Below are positions 51,104-52,653 of a stretch of 52,653 nucleotides of DNA, piece by piece. A program made the translations under genes and the position numbers. Each line of letters opens with the position of its first letter. Positions within the stretch are counted from its first letter, which is position 1. The DNA comes from Verrucomicrobiota bacterium (GTDB lineage Bacteria > Verrucomicrobiota > Verrucomicrobiia > Limisphaerales > DSYF01). The stretch spans positions 1 to 52,653 of the forward strand of contig JALOTZ010000020.1 of the NCBI GenBank assembly GCA_025457615.1, written 5' to 3'. The notes beneath the pieces are model-generated. The model saw only the letters and a list, made by a program, of their open reading frames with translations. It was not told the origin of the DNA and did no database searches.

Positions 51104-52606
51104 TTAGAAAACCCAACCTGTCGTTGAAGTCGAGTTTGGCAATCCCGCCTCCTCTGTCAAGCTTTTGGAAGTCTCCACTGAAACGCACGAGGCTGCGACC
51201 CCCGGCAGGTTGCAGCCCTCCAGCGGGATTCTGCGGCTGAGCTGAGCCCCGACCCCTAAAAAAACCGCATCGCAGCCGTTTTGCCTTAGGCTTTGGAGAG
51301 TGAAGTCCTGCCCCAGCTTCTGATTCGGTTTGAACCCCACCCCGGTGTCCCAGATCGACTGCAACTCATCGTCGAGCACCGGGCGCGGCAGCCGGTATGC
51401 GGGAATGCCGAAACGCATCATTCCCCCGGCCTGGCTCTGGGCCTCGAACACCGTAACGGCATGGCCTTTCTTGCGCAGGTAGAAGGCGGCGGTCAGACCG
51501 GCCGGCCCGGCGCCCACCACCGCCACTTTTTTCCCAGTGTCCGGCGCGCGCCGGCCGGCCCGCTTCCGGCGCCCCCGGCCGCCGTCGGCGGCATAGCGCT
51601 TCAGCGCGCAGATCGCGACCGGCTGGTTCACCTGCCCGCGGCGGCAGGCCGCTTCGCACGGGTGGGTGCAGACCCGCCCCAGAACGCCGGGCAGCGGGAC
51701 CTTCTCCCGAATGATGTCATCGGCCTCATCCCGCCGCCCCCGGGCAACCATCCGCACGTAGCCCGGCACATCGATGTAGGCCGGACAGGCGGCCTTGCAC
51801 GGCACCAGATCTTCCTCGCGTTCCCCGGGCCGCACGCTTTTATCGGCGAGGGCGCCGGTCGGGCAGACGTCGACGCAGGCCGTGCAGAACTTGCACCCGG
51901 AAGCTTCCAGGCTATCGGACACGGTTCCCACCTGAACCTGGCCGCCGGCGTCGACCACGAAACCGATGGCCTCGATACCCCTCAGGTCCCGGCAGGCCCG
52001 CACGCAGCGCGTGCAGCCGATGCAGAGGTTGTAATCGCGCTCGAACAACGGGTGGCTCTTGATGACGGCGAAATCGGTGGGCACCCACCTGGCCGTCGCG
52101 GGTGGAATGCCGACGTGGTTAACGACGTTCTGAAGCTCGCAAAGACCGAACCGCTGGCAGCAGCGCTCGTTCTCCGGCACGTTGGCGGAGCACTGCGTGC
52201 GGCTGCAACCCTCCTGCTGGGCGCAGGTGAGGCAGGCGTGACGGTGCCGGGATAGAATCGGCACGAGCTTTTCCCGGCGCCGCACCCGGATGCGCTCGCT
52301 CGACGTAACAACCACCATGCCCTCTTCCGCCGGCGTGGCACAGGAACCCTTGAGATCGGTCGCCCCCTCCACTTCGACGACACACACGCCGCACCCCTGA
52401 CCGCCTTCACGCGGTCGGGTATTCACTATTTTTCGGGTCCCCTGGTAAACGGCCGGCACGGTTGCACTCCCCTGCGCAGGCGGCAGGTCGGGGTGGTGGC
52501 AAAGTGTCGGTATATAGATACCAGCCTGGCGCGCCGCCTCCAGGACGGTCGTACCGGATGGTACTTTGATGGTATGACCGTCAATGGTAAAGGTGACGGT
52601 GGTCAT
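51104..52606 (-). CDS. Iron-sulfur/FAD oxidoreductase (NuoG-like plus GltD-like), C-terminus probably truncated
   Basis: A 500-residue protein. The N-terminus is a [2Fe-2S] ferredoxin-type domain (FTIDGHTIKVPSGTTVLEAA, with Cys in LCHHP and GQGCGVCVVEV) followed by a NuoG-type His/Cys segment (HRHACLTCAQQEGC) and two [4Fe-4S] clusters (CIGCTRCVRACRD and CKFCTACVDVCPTG). From about residue 268 comes a GltD-type part with its own Cys sites and FAD-binding VAVVGAGPAGLTAAFYLRKK. Such proteins transfer electrons between NAD(P)H and ferredoxin-like carriers. The end is odd: after CDAVFLGVGAQLSRRIPLEG the family normally continues with a second dinucleotide-binding domain, but here only 35 dissimilar residues follow. 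AGGAG lies 6 bp before the ATG. Confidence 0.8.
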   Translation of the reverse strand: MTTVTFTIDGHTIKVPSGTTVLEAARQAGIYIPTLCHHPDLPPAQGSATVPAVYQGTRKIVNTRPREGGQGCGVCVVEVEGATDLKGSCATPAEEGMVVVTSSERIRVRRREKLVPILSRHRHACLTCAQQEGCSRTQCSANVPENERCCQRFGLCELQNVVNHVGIPPATARWVPTDFAVIKSHPLFERDYNLCIGCTRCVRACRDLRGIEAIGFVVDAGGQVQVGTVSDSLEASGCKFCTACVDVCPTGALADKSVRPGEREEDLVPCKAACPAYIDVPGYVRMVARGRRDEADDIIREKVPLPGVLGRVCTHPCEAACRRGQVNQPVAICALKRYAADGGRGRRKRAGRRAPDTGKKVAVVGAGPAGLTAAFYLRKKGHAVTVFEAQSQAGGMMRFGIPAYRLPRPVLDDELQSIWDTGVGFKPNQKLGQDFTLQSLRQNGCDAVFLGVGAQLSRRIPLEGCNLPGVAASCVSVETSKSLTEEAGLPNSTSTTGWVF

Positions 52607-52653
52607 TGCCTGTCTCCTAAAAAAACCGGAAGGCAGAAGGGAGAGTTGGGAAG
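52607..52653 (-). promoter_or_regulatory. Leader with ribosome-binding site of the iron-sulfur/FAD oxidoreductase
   Basis: The last 47 bp of the window are the upstream region of the minus-strand oxidoreductase gene, with a good AGGAG ribosome-binding site close to its ATG. The remainder of the locus lies outside the window. Confidence 0.6.

Overview
The window looks like a chromosomal contig from a high-GC, Gram-negative member of the Verrucomicrobiota, probably the Pedosphaera/Limisphaera side of the phylum. This is an inference. It rests on outer-membrane barrels and porins, secreted proteins whose C-termini end in a conserved FYRV-like stretch, DUF11/HYR surface proteins, and several families of short palindromic repeats between genes. 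No rRNA, prophage, IS transposase or CRISPR array is visible.

Layout. 1-1735: two poorly known membrane proteins. 1991-6089: a broken AAA ATPase/DUF4143 gene and an intact single-chain MmeI-like restriction-modification enzyme. 6293-9972: a secreted nine-haem cytochrome with a one-haem partner, preceded by a HicA toxin whose HicB antitoxin survives only as a C-terminal remnant beside two large cruciform repeats (10125-10419). 10815-12583: an OmpR-type two-component system. 12584-13076: palindromic repeats.

13077-25204 is the centre of the window: two complete phosphate-uptake (Pst) operons facing away from each other. The left one (minus strand) encodes a PhoU fused to a dead low-molecular-weight phosphatase domain, a PstS lipoprotein, PstC, PstA and two different PstB ATPases. 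The right one (plus strand) encodes a porin, PstS, PstC, PstA, PstB and PhoU. GTNAC words repeated every 11 bp, the geometry of PHO boxes, lie between the operons and again in front of the second pstS. The two PstB proteins of the left operon have lost complementary ATPase motifs, so that a heterodimer would have one intact and one degenerate ATP site; I regard this as the most interesting signal. Directly downstream of the right operon lies a fusion of an MGDG-synthase-like glycosyltransferase with a PHP phosphoesterase, which suggests membrane-lipid remodelling during phosphate starvation.

27802-50704 is mostly housekeeping: initiator tRNA, an unknown protein, ProA, RecF, an Smr protein with an outer-membrane barrel, a giant HYR/DUF11 surface protein, TrpS, HolB, an O-antigen-ligase-like protein, AroQ, AccB-AccC, a sigma-70 factor, Apt, and an operon of a PAP2/glycosyltransferase fusion, an OGG-like DNA glycosylase, ComB and DUF4202. 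The window ends with tRNA-Ser(GCU) and an iron-sulfur/FAD oxidoreductase with an abnormal, probably truncated C-terminus.
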